A stretch of 64,000 nucleotides of DNA from contig CM033105.1 in assembly GCA_019321725.1 (NCBI GenBank), positions 10,925,632 through 10,989,631 of the forward strand. Reading direction: 5' to 3'. The notes below the pieces were generated by a model that was not told the DNA's origin, did no database searches, and saw only the letters and a program-made list of their open reading frames with translations. This document shows, one piece after another, positions 1-10,570 of this stretch (the stretch's first letter is position 1; each line of letters opens with the position of its first letter). The stretch is from Paulownia fortunei. Lineage: Eukaryota; Streptophyta; Magnoliopsida; Lamiales; Paulowniaceae. The translations under genes and the position numbers were made by a program.

Positions 1-277
1 CATATTGGATCAATTTAGATACAACATCCACGTTAATTATATATGATTGACATATAAATATTAATTGCTTTACAACAAGAAGATGAAGTAAGAAATAACT
101 GACTTGTGACTTACCTAAAGTGTTGTCTGTTGAAGATGAATTGCTAAAGGGATCAATTGAGATGGTTTTGGCACATTCAACGAATGGTAGTACTACACTG
201 ATTAGGACATGTGATTTCATCAGTATTAGTGATAAACCTTGAGAGAGAGATTGGCTTGAAATTATTTATGAGGTAAT

Positions 278-386
278 TTGAAAGGATTTGAATCTCTTTA
301 ACTTTAGAGATGGCCTATGATGAACATCTGGAAAAAGAGGTTCCATGTTGTTGACCTCAAATTAGCATAAGATAAGTCTATCAAAT
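278..386 (+). repeat. Degenerate SINE 3' end (Au-like), copy 1
   Basis: The stretch resembles the conserved 3' part of plant Au-type SINEs: a 'gatttgaa..tcttta' block followed by a 'gttccatgt..tgacc' block and a 'gataag' end. A second, better kept copy lies at 2085-2226 in the same orientation. The tRNA-derived 5' half is not recognisable. The match is from memory of the family and is weak. Confidence 0.3.
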
Positions 387-647
387 GGAATTTTGGAGTT
401 GTGAGTTGAGTTACAAACCAACTCAATAAAAGTTCACTATCGTTTTACGTTTGTTTGGTCTACATTTATAAATTGTCCCTGTATTCGATTTCATGGTAAT
501 TGTGACTATGTCACAGTTCATTCTTCATGTTGAAGCTATTATTGGCATGTGGGCATTGTTATCATACGACGATATTGTCATGAGAAAGCTTATTTATTAC
601 CTGCAAGTCATGTCTACTTTGGATTTTCCTAGATACTTCATAAAAAA

Positions 648-1814
648 GGATAATTACATAGTCACCCCCTGGGCGTATTACAGAAACACTCCTACTGTTT
701 CAATAATTACATTTACACCCCATGTCAGTCATATCTTCCTTATAGGTTCCCCTGCTGGTCAACTTGTATTATGGAAAATGTTGATGTCATTATAAATACG
801 TAATGAAAACCCAATTTTCCCCCTGGACATTGTGGTCATGAGTTGATCAATCTTTTTGGACAAAAAATTTTAATCTTGCGCATTTGCGGTGCATGTGATG
901 GTCTAACTGATATTATGAAAAAAATTTCAGGGGGCCTGAAGGTATGTAATTTTTTTCTGGCTATTCCCCTTTCCTTTTCAGTTTTTTATATTTTTTCGTC
1001 CTGTTTTTTTCTTTTATTTGTCTTTTTTTTTTACAGGAGGTTTAAGTGTAATACTTTTTCTTTTTGGCTATTTTTCCTCCCCTTCTCCTCCCAATCTCAA
1101 ATCTTGGCTGTGCCATCTTTATCTGAACCCCTTTGCTGCCACCTCTATCCAAATCCTAGATGAAGCTGCTCTGCCTGCTCCCATCCCCCATCCCAGCCTG
1201 ACCGCTGCCACCCCCATTCCAAACTCTAATTGTGCCTCCCTACCCCCAGCACTAGCTGCAAAACCAGCATCTCCCTCTTCTCCTAGATACTGGTGCAAAA
1301 TCCCTTATTCCGCCTCACCTAACAACTATGCCGCCACTATCTTCTCACATCCCTAATATCCAGCTCCAACCACAACTGCCACTATCTTCTCTCTATGGCC
1401 AAGGTAGAGATGCCAACCCCATAGCAATGAAGAACAAATAGAGAAAGCATGTGTATTTATACATGTACAGTTTTACATATGAAGATCTATATGTACGTAT
1501 ATGTACGCACAACTTATGCATATAATATATATAAATGTATGTATATATATAAGAGAGGGAGGGGGGCAGGGAGGGAGTTTGGTGTAATTATGTTACAGAA
1601 AAAGACCTGTAGGGGTAGTTTGGTCACTTAACTTTCAGGATATCTTGGTCTTTATTCTACTTTTTTTGGATGACTAACGGAGGGTAAGAAGGTCATTTTG
1701 CTGAAATTGTTAACTTTTTGGGTAGTCATTGACAGGGTTGTTAGTGTAATTATTGAAATAGTAGGGGGTGTCTTTGTTTTACGCCAAGCCTCAGGGGTTG
1801 TCTATGTAAACGGC
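648..1814. mobile_element. Mutator-like inverted-repeat element (non-autonomous)
   Basis: About 80 bp at the left (648-728) is an imperfect inverted copy of the right end (about 1735-1814). Both read outward as 'ttacatag', then a C-rich 'cacccc(c)tg', a 'ggcgta' block and a shared 'tttcaataattaca' block. Long terminal inverted repeats with no transposase reading frame fit a non-autonomous MULE. I could not find a convincing 9-bp target duplication, so the exact ends are uncertain. The interior holds a pyrimidine-rich tract (960-1080), an unusually C-rich stretch (1075-1385) and a TA/TG microsatellite (1450-1550). Confidence 0.55.
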
Positions 1815-2084
1815 ATAGGTCTTAATATGTTATATTGGACCAAATATTCACCTCTGAAAAATAGTCGTGGACAAAGTATGGCTGAGATAGGATTTTTTAT
1901 CTGGATTTGTGGTTAATCAAACTAGATGCAGTTGATAATGATCATCTTCAATAGTCAGTTAAATGCTTCATGGATATTTTGGGCTGTCTCCGATGAAGGT
2001 GCAGGATACACAGTTGGAAAAAGTCACGGGACTTGTATTAAATGCAAAGGTAGTGGAAGAGGTCAACCCAAAATCAAGTGGAAT

Positions 2085-2226
2085 GAGGTAACTTAGAAGA
2101 TTTGAACCTTTGTGGCTTAACTTTGGAGATGGTCCTTGATTTGAAGAGTGGAAAGGAAGATCCATGTAGTGGACTGATGCTAGTTTGGGATGAGGCTGGG
2201 GTGAGGCTTTGTTAAGTTGAATTTTA
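2085..2226 (+). repeat. Degenerate SINE 3' end (Au-like), copy 2
   Basis: Contains 'gaagatttgaacctttgtgg', then 'agatccatgtagtgga' and 'gaggctttgtt', which matches the known 3' consensus pattern of Au SINEs (a 'gatccatgtagccgacc' block and a 'aggcttt-gttg' tail). It is homologous to 278-386. It lies about 170 bp upstream of the first NUP205-like exon, probably in an intron. Confidence 0.4.
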
Positions 2227-2395
2227 GACAAGATTAACGTACAGGTTGTTTCTTCACATAATATGATTTCAATGTAGCTGTTGCATTGTTATAACTTCAC
2301 TGTGCTTTATAAGAATGTTGAGCATACACTTTATATTTTACTGTTCTTAGGATACTGTTGGAAATTGCTGCTTTGATTCAAAAACGATTTGACAG

Positions 2396-5300
2396 GTAAA
2401 AGAAACAAAAGAGAAAGCTATGGCTATGCTTAGTCCATACCGCTCTGCTGCCACACATACTCAGATGATTGAAGGCAGTGGCCATTCTCAAGAAACTTAT
2501 GAAATTGGGCAGCAACCTTTTGTCTCCCTTTTGGAGTTTGTGAGTGAAATTTATCAGGTCAGCATGCTATTTCCTCTTCTAAATGCAACATGTTAATTAT
2601 TAAGCGTATTATTTATGGTCTATCATGTGAGTGGGTTTCTGATCTGTGTATGAACTATTTGTAACTGGTCATTCGCTAGCGAATACAGAATTTTCTACAA
2701 AGAATGAAGTAGCTGAACTTCAAATATGAAAAAGTTGTTTATGAGGTCACAATTTACTCAACCTATTGTCATTTTTTTGATACATACCTATCTCTTGATG
2801 TACTGAATATGATCAAGGCTGCCAAAGGTCTCAACTTGGCTTCTACTATTGTATCACTTCAGTTTTGTTCACGATATCATTGTCATATTTGCATAATACT
2901 AGGTATGTTAAGGCATTGATGTGGGGATGTGGAAACCATTTGGTGATGCAGTCACCACTTTGTGGTATTGCAATCTAATGTTTATCCCTGGAAATTATGA
3001 TTTATTTTTTAGTCAGCTTGATTAGATCTTAGTCAATAGTCTTCCTATTCGGTTCAATTAGAACTCAGCCCATAGAATCTTCCTGCCATAGTCATCAAAT
3101 AAGAGTCTATCTGGATCTGTTCTAGTTTTTCCAGAAATAAATCAAATGAGCTCCAGCTCTAATTATTGGAATCATGATGTGTTCATATATATATATCGAT
3201 GCGTCAGTGACACAGCAGTTGTACAGTTCCCCCTGTGATTCAGTTTTGGTTATCCCACCAATTCTATTTTTAGGGTGAATTACCACTACACCCCCTGAGG
3301 TTTGGCCTAAATTCGAATAACCCTGCATTGTTTTGAAAATTACATCTATAACCCCTGACGTTTTTCTTCATTAAGAAACCCCACGTGGAATCGACAAAAT
3401 GACAAATTTACCCTACACTTTCTGTGATTAAAAAATTTCAAAAATAAAAAAAATAACTTATAAAGTTAATGGAACTTTTTACCCCTAACCATACAGGGGG
3501 TCTGTAGTATTTTAATATTATAAGCGCTCTTAATGTAACATATCAAAAATATGTTTGTTTTGACTTTTTTACCCTTGTTTTTAGAGGGACATCTATGGTA
3601 GTTTTGATGTTTTTGCCTTTCACTATCCATGGCGTTATATATGATATTTATATCATAAGGGTGCTAATCTAATGTATGGATTACAATTTTGCAATATATT
3701 GATTGCATGAGTTTTGCTATATTTGAACATCATGTTGGTGTTTTTTGTAAAGTTAAATCTTTTTAATTCTCCAAATTTTACTCCCTTTTTTTTTTTTATC
3801 TACTTCACATTAATATTCCTACCCAATATGAGTATCATTCCATAATATGCGGTCCTGTCGCCACCCTACCTTTGCCATGTCCAATTTTTGCTTATGTAGA
3901 TCCTCTCTTGCGCAGCCGCAGTAGGGGGTGTTCGCTATTTGGTTAACCAGTTGAACTAAACATGAAAATGAAAAATTCGGGTTGAACCAAACTGAAAAAA
4001 ATTGGCCAAAATATTTGATTTAGTTTTCAGAATTGATTCAAAATATAATTTTCATATAGGATTTTTTTTTTAGTATCAGTTAAAAATTCTGAGAAGAAAA
4101 TTTAAATATTTTTAAATACTTTTATTAGTTAGTTGTTATCAAACTTATTTTGTTGACTATTGCCCCTAAATGTTACTCTTCACAAAAAAGTTCATTTTTA
4201 ATCTATCACTAGCTTATAGATAATTCTTATTATATCACTTATTTAGGCATGTGATTCCACTTACTATAGTATACTAGTCATCTTTCCTAAATTTTAACTC
4301 ATTAGCATTACTGTATGAAGTGCTCCATCCATGTAAATGTTGTTAGCAAATGTTGGAAATAATGGAGTGTATATGCAGCATATATTGCAAAGGTTATAAG
4401 CGATCACATTTAAAAATAGTTTAAAATTGTTACAATGGCAACCTGTATTGTTTCATAAATTATAATTACCTCCTTATGCCTGTGAAATTAAAAAACCAGT
4501 CAAAAAAACTTCCCTCTTGCGAAAGGGCATTTTGAAAAACTGTTTGGGTGACGTAAATGTTGGAGGAGCTAAACATCAGAGGGTGTAGATGTAATTTCTA
4601 AGCAACGAGCGGTATTTGTAATTAGGCAAAACCTCGGGGGTGTACGTGTAATTTACCCATATTTTTATCCCACTAAGGTAAATCCGTTACCCTTCTTTCT
4701 CTATTCTGCTCCAATTACCACTTATATTGTGAAAGTTGAACTGGTAAAATCACTCTGCTGAGCATAAACATTATTATTACTAAACCCAACTCCGGTTTGA
4801 AAAAGCTGTAGACTTGCCTTTAAGGGGTCTTAAGCTATTCTCAAGATAGACTTCTGATTTCTTAAGGCTTTCCATTTATTTGGGTGGAAAGAAAGGACAA
4901 ATGCTAGAAAAGTGGATAGTTATAAGTTGTTGGTTTTTGCTGGATTGCTTCTCAGCTTTCAGTATTTTGGGATCATATATAATCTTATTTTTTGGTGCTT
5001 TTGATTACATTTTTTTGGGTTTTGCACCTGAGGATGGGAGGTTCTTGAGGCTCTCAAGTATCTCTAATATCCTATATTTCTCTTCTCAATTTAGAATTCA
5101 GTGGTAATTTTTTTCTTTTTTTTGGGGTGGGGGTGGGGGTGGGGGTGGGGATAATTTAATGCTTAAATGTTCTTGACTTCATGTCAATACAATGACAATA
5201 TGTTTGCTAAGCAAGATTGGGTACAAGTTCTCTCAAGCATTTTAGTATCTTTTACTTTATGGTGTTATTTTTAGATCCTGATATACTGTAACCTAACTGT

Positions 5301-5746
5301 GATACTTTCTCCAGAAGGAACCTGAGCTACTGTCTGGTAATGATGCTATTTGGACGTTTGTGAAGTTTTCTGGTGAGGATCACACTAATTTTCAAACACT
5401 TGTGGCATTCTTGAAGATGCTGAGTACCTTGGTATGTGAAGTGAACCCCCACCACCATTTATGGCTGAAAAGCATTGGAAAAATATTAAGTCAATGCTAT
5501 TTCATTCGTTCGCTTGTTTGGTGTTGCTTCTTCAATTAGGCTTGTAATCCGGAGGGCGCTTCCAAAGTTTTTGAGTTGCTTCAGGGGAAAACATTCCGCT
5601 CCATCGGGTGGAGTACCTTATTCGACTGTTTATCCATTTATGAAGAAAAATTCAAACAGTCTTTTCAGAGTCCTGGAGCAGTATTACCAGAGTTTCAGGA
5701 AGGGGATGCCAAAGCACTTGTTGCATACTTGAATGTTCTAAAACAG
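2396..5746 (+). CDS. NUP205: Nuclear pore protein NUP205-like, partial (3 internal exons)
   Basis: Three exons translate to a segment typical of plant NUP205, the large inner-ring scaffold nucleoporin of the nuclear pore complex. Exon a is 2396-2557 (54 codons; SPYRSAATHT and PFVSLLEFVSEIYQ), exon b 5315-5431 (39 codons; GEDHTNFQTLVAFLKML) and exon c 5540-5746 (69 codons; LLQGKTFRSIGWSTLFDCL, then LPEFQEGDAKALVAYLNVL). All three are phase 0, open throughout, and bounded by AG and GT. Introns are 2,757 bp (hosting a Mutator-like element) and 108 bp. The coding sequence shows no damage, so it reads as part of a live gene whose 5' exons lie outside or are too small to see. No following exon is visible before the N gap at 6290 or beyond it. 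The family name is recalled; the exon boundaries are read directly. Confidence 0.88.
3273..4658. mobile_element. Mutator-like element (MULE/MITE) in NUP205 intron, with 9-bp TSD
   Basis: The ends form inverted repeats of about 80 bp. Left: 'gggtgaattaccac', 'ccccctgaggttt', and 'aaattacatctataaccc'. The right end read on the - strand: 'gggtaaattacacg', 'cccccgaggtttt', and 'aaattacatctacaccc'. Flanks 3264-3272 (ctattttta) and 4659-4667 (atattttta) agree at 8 of 9 positions, the 9-bp duplication expected of Mutator-like transposons. There is no transposase frame, so it is non-autonomous. Around 3930-4010 the interior carries a 'ggttaaccagttgaac' type inverted tract, perhaps an older nested MITE. 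Confidence 0.75.
5124..5150 (+). other. G-quadruplex-forming tract
   Basis: Five runs of four or five G, each separated by a single T, follow a long T/C tract. This satisfies the standard intramolecular G-quadruplex pattern with minimal loops. It sits on the sense strand of the NUP205-like intron, 164 bp upstream of exon b. Confidence 0.8.
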
Positions 5747-6289
5747 GTAAAAATTCTAAACTACATGGTTTAGACTCATTAACTATCTCTTTGGTTACCA
5801 GAGGACAGATATCCAACATATTGCTCTGTGGTTGGAAGTTTCCTGTTTCTATTTTCTATTTTTTTTTTTTTTCAAATGATGCATTCTTAATGAGAATTAA
5901 TTGACTGTCTATGTGCTTAAAGCCATGGTACGTGTTCAAATACTAATGCAGTAAATACTACCAATGTTTTTACTGTACCTTTAGCTTGCAAGTGGCAATG
6001 CCCCATGAGCCATATTATAGCATGTTGTAGTAATGCTGTTTGTTGGATTGGGTCTTATTGGGTTGTGTATAAAATACGCGATCATTTTGAAAGTTTACCA
6101 TGTGATATGACTCATTAAGTCAAGATATGTTAATGAATCGGCATAACTGTATTGTGTCATCCTGTGCCAATCCGCAGCCATGGCCAACTTTAACAATTAT
6201 CTATTTCTTTTATTTGGTGCCTCCACCAAACTGGCTACAACCCGGTGAGCCAACTCCCACCACTCTTCATTCACCACCTATATATTACA
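5747..6289. other. Intron or flank of NUP205-like gene; nothing else recognised
   Basis: Sequence after the donor site at 5747 up to the gap. No further NUP205 exon, RNA gene or repeat was recognised here. Confidence 0.5.
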
Positions 6290-6389
6290 NNNNNNNNNNN
6301 NNNNNNNNNNNNNNNNNNNNNNNNNNNNNNNNNNNNNNNNNNNNNNNNNNNNNNNNNNNNNNNNNNNNNNNNNNNNNNNNNNNNNNNNN
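6290..6389. other. Assembly gap (100 N)
   Basis: Exactly 100 N, the usual placeholder for a gap of unknown size. Left of it is a live-looking gene; right of it is decayed viral DNA. Confidence 0.99.
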
Positions 6390-6774
6390 CTCATAAATAT
6401 AAATATTTAAAAATCAAAATACTGAAATAAATAATTGTTTTGAACATTTTAAAAGTAAATATATTTTAATGCCTTAGATAGTATTTAGTTGAAATATACA
6501 ATTAATTATCAGATATTAGTCTAAGAATAATTAAATATATTATTTTAAATTTAAAAGTATAATTATCAAAGGAAATTAAATAGTTTTTATTTAGAATAAC
6601 TAAAGAATATAAACTTAGGATTTAACTTAATGAGAATTATTTATTGTATATAGTTATATTTAATTTTTAAAATTTAATTTTTTTACTTTTGTAACTAATT
6701 TTTAGCGTAATAAGATAACTTTTAAATATAAATACAAAGTTGGAACATAACTTATAAAATGAGACTGTGAATGT
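6390..6774. other. AT-rich sequence, nothing recognised
   Basis: Very AT-rich flank between the gap and the first pararetrovirus block. No coding or repeat signature was recognised. Confidence 0.4.
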
Positions 6775-6799
6775 TATTTTATATTTATCTTTTTCAACA

Positions 6800-7540
6800 A
6801 TCTGTATTTGTCAAAATCCAGATTTTAAATCAAATTTAGAATTAATAACACATCATGAATTCTTTTTAAAAGATTATATCTATTGGGGATAGGATATCTA
6901 ATCCAATGTAAGACTTTATTTAATAGTTTGTAGTTATTACTAATGTGGGAGTTCCTCTTTCAATTTTTGAATTTTTATTCACATGAAAGACAACACAACT
7001 CCATGGAGAATAACTTTTCCTGATAATATTTTTGTTTAAGAGACTTCCAATCTCTTTTTTACAGTATTCAACATGTTCCTTGTTCATTTGAATAAGACCA
7101 ACGTATTTTCTTTTCATCAAAACCTTTTTCATAAGTTAATTCAATAATATATTTGTTTCTGTTCCAGAAAGCATTAGGCAAATCATTACAGACTCTAGAA
7201 ATAAGAGTTTGTTCAGTATTTTTAATTAATTATTGTAAGGAAGTATTTTTTGAATTGTTTTTCAACATTATTGATTTTTATTTCTTCTTTTAAAAAATTG
7301 ATTTGATTTTCTTTTAAAATCATTTGTTCTTTTAGCAAAGTAATTTCCTTTGTCTGAGGATTTGAAATAAATTTAAACACAATAGTTTGACCATTAATAT
7401 CACAAGAAATACCTTCGGTATTAACATTCATTGGCTGTATTAAATTTAATAAGGGTGTGCCAAGAATGACATTTTGTAAAAGGTTTTTGACCAAAACAAA
7501 TTTTGTTTTTAAACAGATACCTTGAGCAGAGTTTATTCAC
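6800..7540 (-). pseudogene. Pararetrovirus protease/RT fragment, copy A
   Basis: The frame at 7222-7494 carries the C-terminal half of the viral aspartic protease (an 'ILGTP' flap-distal motif) followed by a lysine/glutamate-rich linker. The frame at 6920-7132 is the N-terminal RT segment with 'SPWSC' and 'IERGTP' motifs typical of Caulimoviridae. The copy ends at about 6775, before the RT active site, so it is a truncated duplicate of copy B. Confidence 0.75.
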
Positions 7541-7893
7541 ATAAAAATGGTATTAAATTAACAACCTTTTTTGGATAATAGATATCTTCATCGAAATACT
7601 TATAAATCAGATTAGAGGTTTTACTTTGTAAGTCTTCCTTTTCAAGAAATAACGTTAAATATTTGAATTCATTTTCAATATTTGGAATTCTATTTGGGAT
7701 AGAGGTTTTACTAGTCAATTTATCTTTTGAGGAAAGATTAGAGGTTTCACCTCCTGTTCAGATGTTTCAACAGTTTCTACTGCTTTTCTTTTTGCATCCC
7801 AAAAGTCTAATCTAGTGGAAGGTTTAACCTTCCTTCTCCTCGACCCCTTCTAGTCGTGATATTTGATGATGATTGTCCCCTTTTAGAGGACAT
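7533..7893 (-). pseudogene. Start of a downstream pararetrovirus ORF (possible transactivator region)
   Basis: An ATG at 7893 follows the end of RNase H and opens a basic, Ser/Arg-rich N-terminus. The frame is shifted near 7830 and continues as a Lys/Glu-rich stretch to about 7533. Position after polymerase fits the inclusion-body/transactivator ORF of some genera, but sequence alone does not prove this. Confidence 0.4.
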
Positions 7894-8612
7894 AATTATT
7901 TGTCCAGCAAGAATTCTCTTGTTAAGAAATCAGGAAGGAAATTTAATTCTCCTTTTATGAATTCAATCTTAAAATCAAGTATTGATAAAATAGCTTGCCA
8001 TCTAGCAAATATTTTCTTTGAGGCAATATTTTTAACATCCTTCAGCAAAATTTCTTTTGCAGATTTGCAATCAATTCTTTAAAAAAATTCTTGATTTAAA
8101 AAGTCTTGGAATTTTGAGATACATAAGACAATAGAAAGAAATGTTTTCTTGATAGAAGATTAAAATTTTCTAGGATTTTTCCAAACTCCAGAAGTGAATC
8201 TTACCAATTCTTCTTTGTTAGTATCAAGATTTTTTTTTTGTTTTAAAATCCCTCCATATTCTGACTCAGAAGCATCAGTTTCTACAATTTTATACCAAGT
8301 GGGATTGGCTAATTTTAAACAAGGAACATATTTAGCTCTTGCTTTAATTTTTCCCACTGCTCGTCTGTAATCAATTGTCCAAGCAGATGGATTCCTTTTA
8401 AATATTTCATACAAATTTTTTGTATCAAATGCGAAATTTTTATAATAATCAGAAATATAATTTAAACTTCCAAGAAATCTTTGAAGTTGAGTTTTATCTT
8501 TGATTTCAATAGGAAATTTGTTAGCAAATTCAATACTCCTAATTATAGGAATAGTATTTCCTTGAGATATTTCAATTCCTAAAAATCTAACTTTTATTTG
8601 AAATAATTTCAT
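7890..8612 (-). pseudogene. Pararetrovirus RT C-terminus and RNase H
   Basis: An open frame of 150 codons (8612-8160) covers the end of RT ('FLGSLNYISDYY') and the first RNase H block, with the catalytic Asp in 'ETDASESEYG'. From 8160 to 7890 RNase H continues in broken frames, readable as decayed 'DCKSAK' and 'ARWQA'-like blocks and a 'LPDFLTRE'-like end. It abuts copy B RT upstream and the next ORF downstream. Confidence 0.75.
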
Positions 8613-8619
8613 TTATGTT

Positions 8620-9320
8620 GCACATAAAACTAATCCAGTTTTATCTACAACTTGTAAGAACACATTTAAATGTTTGAAGTGTTGTTCAACATTTTTTGAA
8701 AATATTAAAATATAATCTATATAGACTATTACAAAGTCTAAATAAGGAGTAAATATATCATTCATAACAAGACAAATATAATATATTTGCTATATAATTT
8801 GCTTCAATTCCACCAAACTCAATCAAATTCAAAAGGTGCATTTTTCTAACCAAAAGGCATAACATTCCATTCGAAATGTCCGAAAAGGACAATGAATTCA
8901 GTTTTATATTTATCATTTTTAGCAATCTGTATTTGCCAAAATTCAGATTTTAAATCGAATTTAGAATTAGGAATTCTTTTTAAAAGATTATTTTTATTAG
9001 GGATAGGATATCTAATCCATTGTAAGACTTTATTTAATGGTCTATAGTCCGTTACTAATCTAGGAGTTTCTCTTTCAATTTTTGAATTTTATTCATATAA
9101 AACGCAGCACAACTCCATGGAGAATAACTTTTCCTAATAATATTTTTGTTTTAATAGACTTTCAATCTCTTTTTTACAGTATTCAGCAAGTTCCTTGTTC
9201 ATTTGAATAGGTCTAGCCTTAGTGGGTATTTTCTTTTCATCAAAACCTTTTTTATAAAGCAATTCAACAATATGTTTCTTTTTGTTCCAGAAAGCATTAG
9301 GCAAATCATTGCAGAGTACA
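8620..9320 (-). pseudogene. Pararetrovirus reverse transcriptase, copy B (active site mutated)
   Basis: The N-terminal segment at 9060-9230 matches copy A at 6930-7120. Further on, the catalytic box at 8712-8723 reads Y-I-D-Y instead of Y-I-D-D: the second catalytic aspartate (8712-8714) is a tyrosine codon. Several stops also interrupt the frame, so no active polymerase could be made. Confidence 0.75.
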
Positions 9321-9529
9321 GAAATAGGAGTTTGTTTAATATTTTTGATTTTTTCTTGTAAGGAAGGTTTTTTTTTTAATTGTTTTCAACATTATTAATT
9401 TTTATTTCTTCTTTTAGAAAAAAATGATTTGATATTCTTTTGAAATCATTTATTCTTTTAGCAAAGTAATTTCCTTTATCTGAGGCTTTGAAACAAATTT
9501 AAAGAATATCACAAGAAATACCTTCGGTA

Positions 9530-9900
9530 TTAACTAAGGTATTAACATTAATTTGTTGTATTAAATTTAAGAAGGGTGTGCCAAGAATAACATTTTGTAA
9601 AAGGTTTTTGAACAAAACAAATTTTGTTTTATATAAACATTACTTAGTTTATATTTGATTTCCATTTTAGAACCTTGAGGAGAGTTTAACATTGTTTTTC
9701 CTTTTACCAAATATTTAGTTGGAATTATTCCTTATTGTATGCAGTTAATATCTGCACCACTATATACAAGAGCTACGGTTTCAGATATATATATTCATTA
9801 TTAACAATGAGAATAAGATCAACATACCATTTTTGAAATGTTATGGAATTAACCATAAAGTCATTATCAGATTCGTTATCGCTTTTTGATTTTTCAGGAT
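9530..9900 (-). pseudogene. Pararetrovirus aspartic protease, copy B (catalytic Asp lost)
   Basis: The 'ALV-x-SGAD' box lies at 9750-9773, with tyrosine at 9762-9764 where the catalytic aspartate of the D-S-G triad belongs. The downstream 'ILG' region near 9580 matches copy A at 7460. Stops occur between the blocks. Confidence 0.7.
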
Positions 9901-9913
9901 TTTTATCTTACTG

Positions 9914-9931
9914 CCCCCCCCCCCCCCCCCC
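9914..9931. repeat. Poly-C/poly-G run (18 nt)
   Basis: Eighteen consecutive C on the + strand (G on the viral sense strand), between the viral coat-protein linker and the protease. It probably arose by slippage in an inactive sequence; sequencing error is possible. Confidence 0.9.
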
Positions 9932-9934
9932 ACC

Positions 9935-10570
9935 AATTCTTTAGTAATTAAAGAATTAATTTGTAATTGTTCAATTTGTTGTTTAATTCATTGTACCTCG
10001 CATTTGAGTTCATTAACATCGCATCGAAGGTCTTCTATAGTAATTTTTTTTTAGATTTTCTTTTATAGTCATTACTGACTTGATCAAGAATATCTTTGAT
10101 ATTATACGTTTTTGATTGATAGAAATTTTTATCAGTATTATTTCTGATTTGATTACTGCTTTTAATAGGATTATATTTTAAATTCATAACAAATTGTTCT
10201 ATGATTTTCCTTTTTAAGGAATTATATTCAATTTGTTCAATAATATCAAGAATCATATTGTCTGTTTTACTTAAAATATTACATTTTAAGCTATTTATTT
10301 TCATTACAGCCTTTTGTGGATTATAACATGATTTATTGCAATTTTTATTGCATTCTTGTTCAGATTCACTAGCTACATATTCTCAAGAATGATTAAAATT
10401 TTCAAAATTTTCAGATATTTGATTTAATTCAATATCACTGAAGATATTAAGTAGTTGTTGTTTTAGGCCTTCATCTACAAGAAGTTCAAGAATTCTTCTC
10501 TTTGTTTTACATTTATTGGCATAGTGGCATGGTTTTCCACATTTATTACAGATAACTATCTTTTTAATAG
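9935..10570 (-). pseudogene. Pararetrovirus coat-protein C-terminus with CCHC zinc knuckle and linker
   Basis: About 10508-10560 on the - strand encodes a complete CX2CX4HX4C knuckle (CNKCGKPCHYANKC), the nucleic-acid-binding motif of Caulimoviridae coat protein. A frame at 10035-10304 follows, rich in Lys/Asn/Ile, then a Gln/Leu-rich likely coiled-coil near 9950-10020. Stops lie between these parts. The N-terminal coat and movement-protein regions are absent upstream. Confidence 0.7.

Larger units (their letters stand above)
6775..10570 (-). mobile_element. Endogenous pararetrovirus (Caulimoviridae), decayed, partly duplicated
   Basis: Read on the - strand, the order is coat-protein zinc knuckle (about 10560), linker, aspartic protease, reverse transcriptase, RNase H (to about 7890), the start of a downstream ORF (7893), and then a second protease plus RT start (7540-6775). 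The motif order and the short RNase H with Caulimoviridae-type wording identify an integrated plant pararetrovirus. Reading frames carry many stops and frameshifts. The block 6775-7540 is a diverged head-to-tail copy of about 8905-9640. There are no LTRs and no integrase, as expected for this family. The genus was not resolved. Confidence 0.85.

Noticed and set aside
1449..1631. Frame rich in Tyr/Met/Lys
   Set aside because: Produced by a TA/TG microsatellite inside the Mutator-like element.
6127..6430. Reading frames crossing the N gap
   Set aside because: They include the 100 unknown bases and have no recognisable content.
7873..8082. + strand reading frame of 69 codons
   Set aside because: It is the reverse strand of the pararetrovirus RNase H region.
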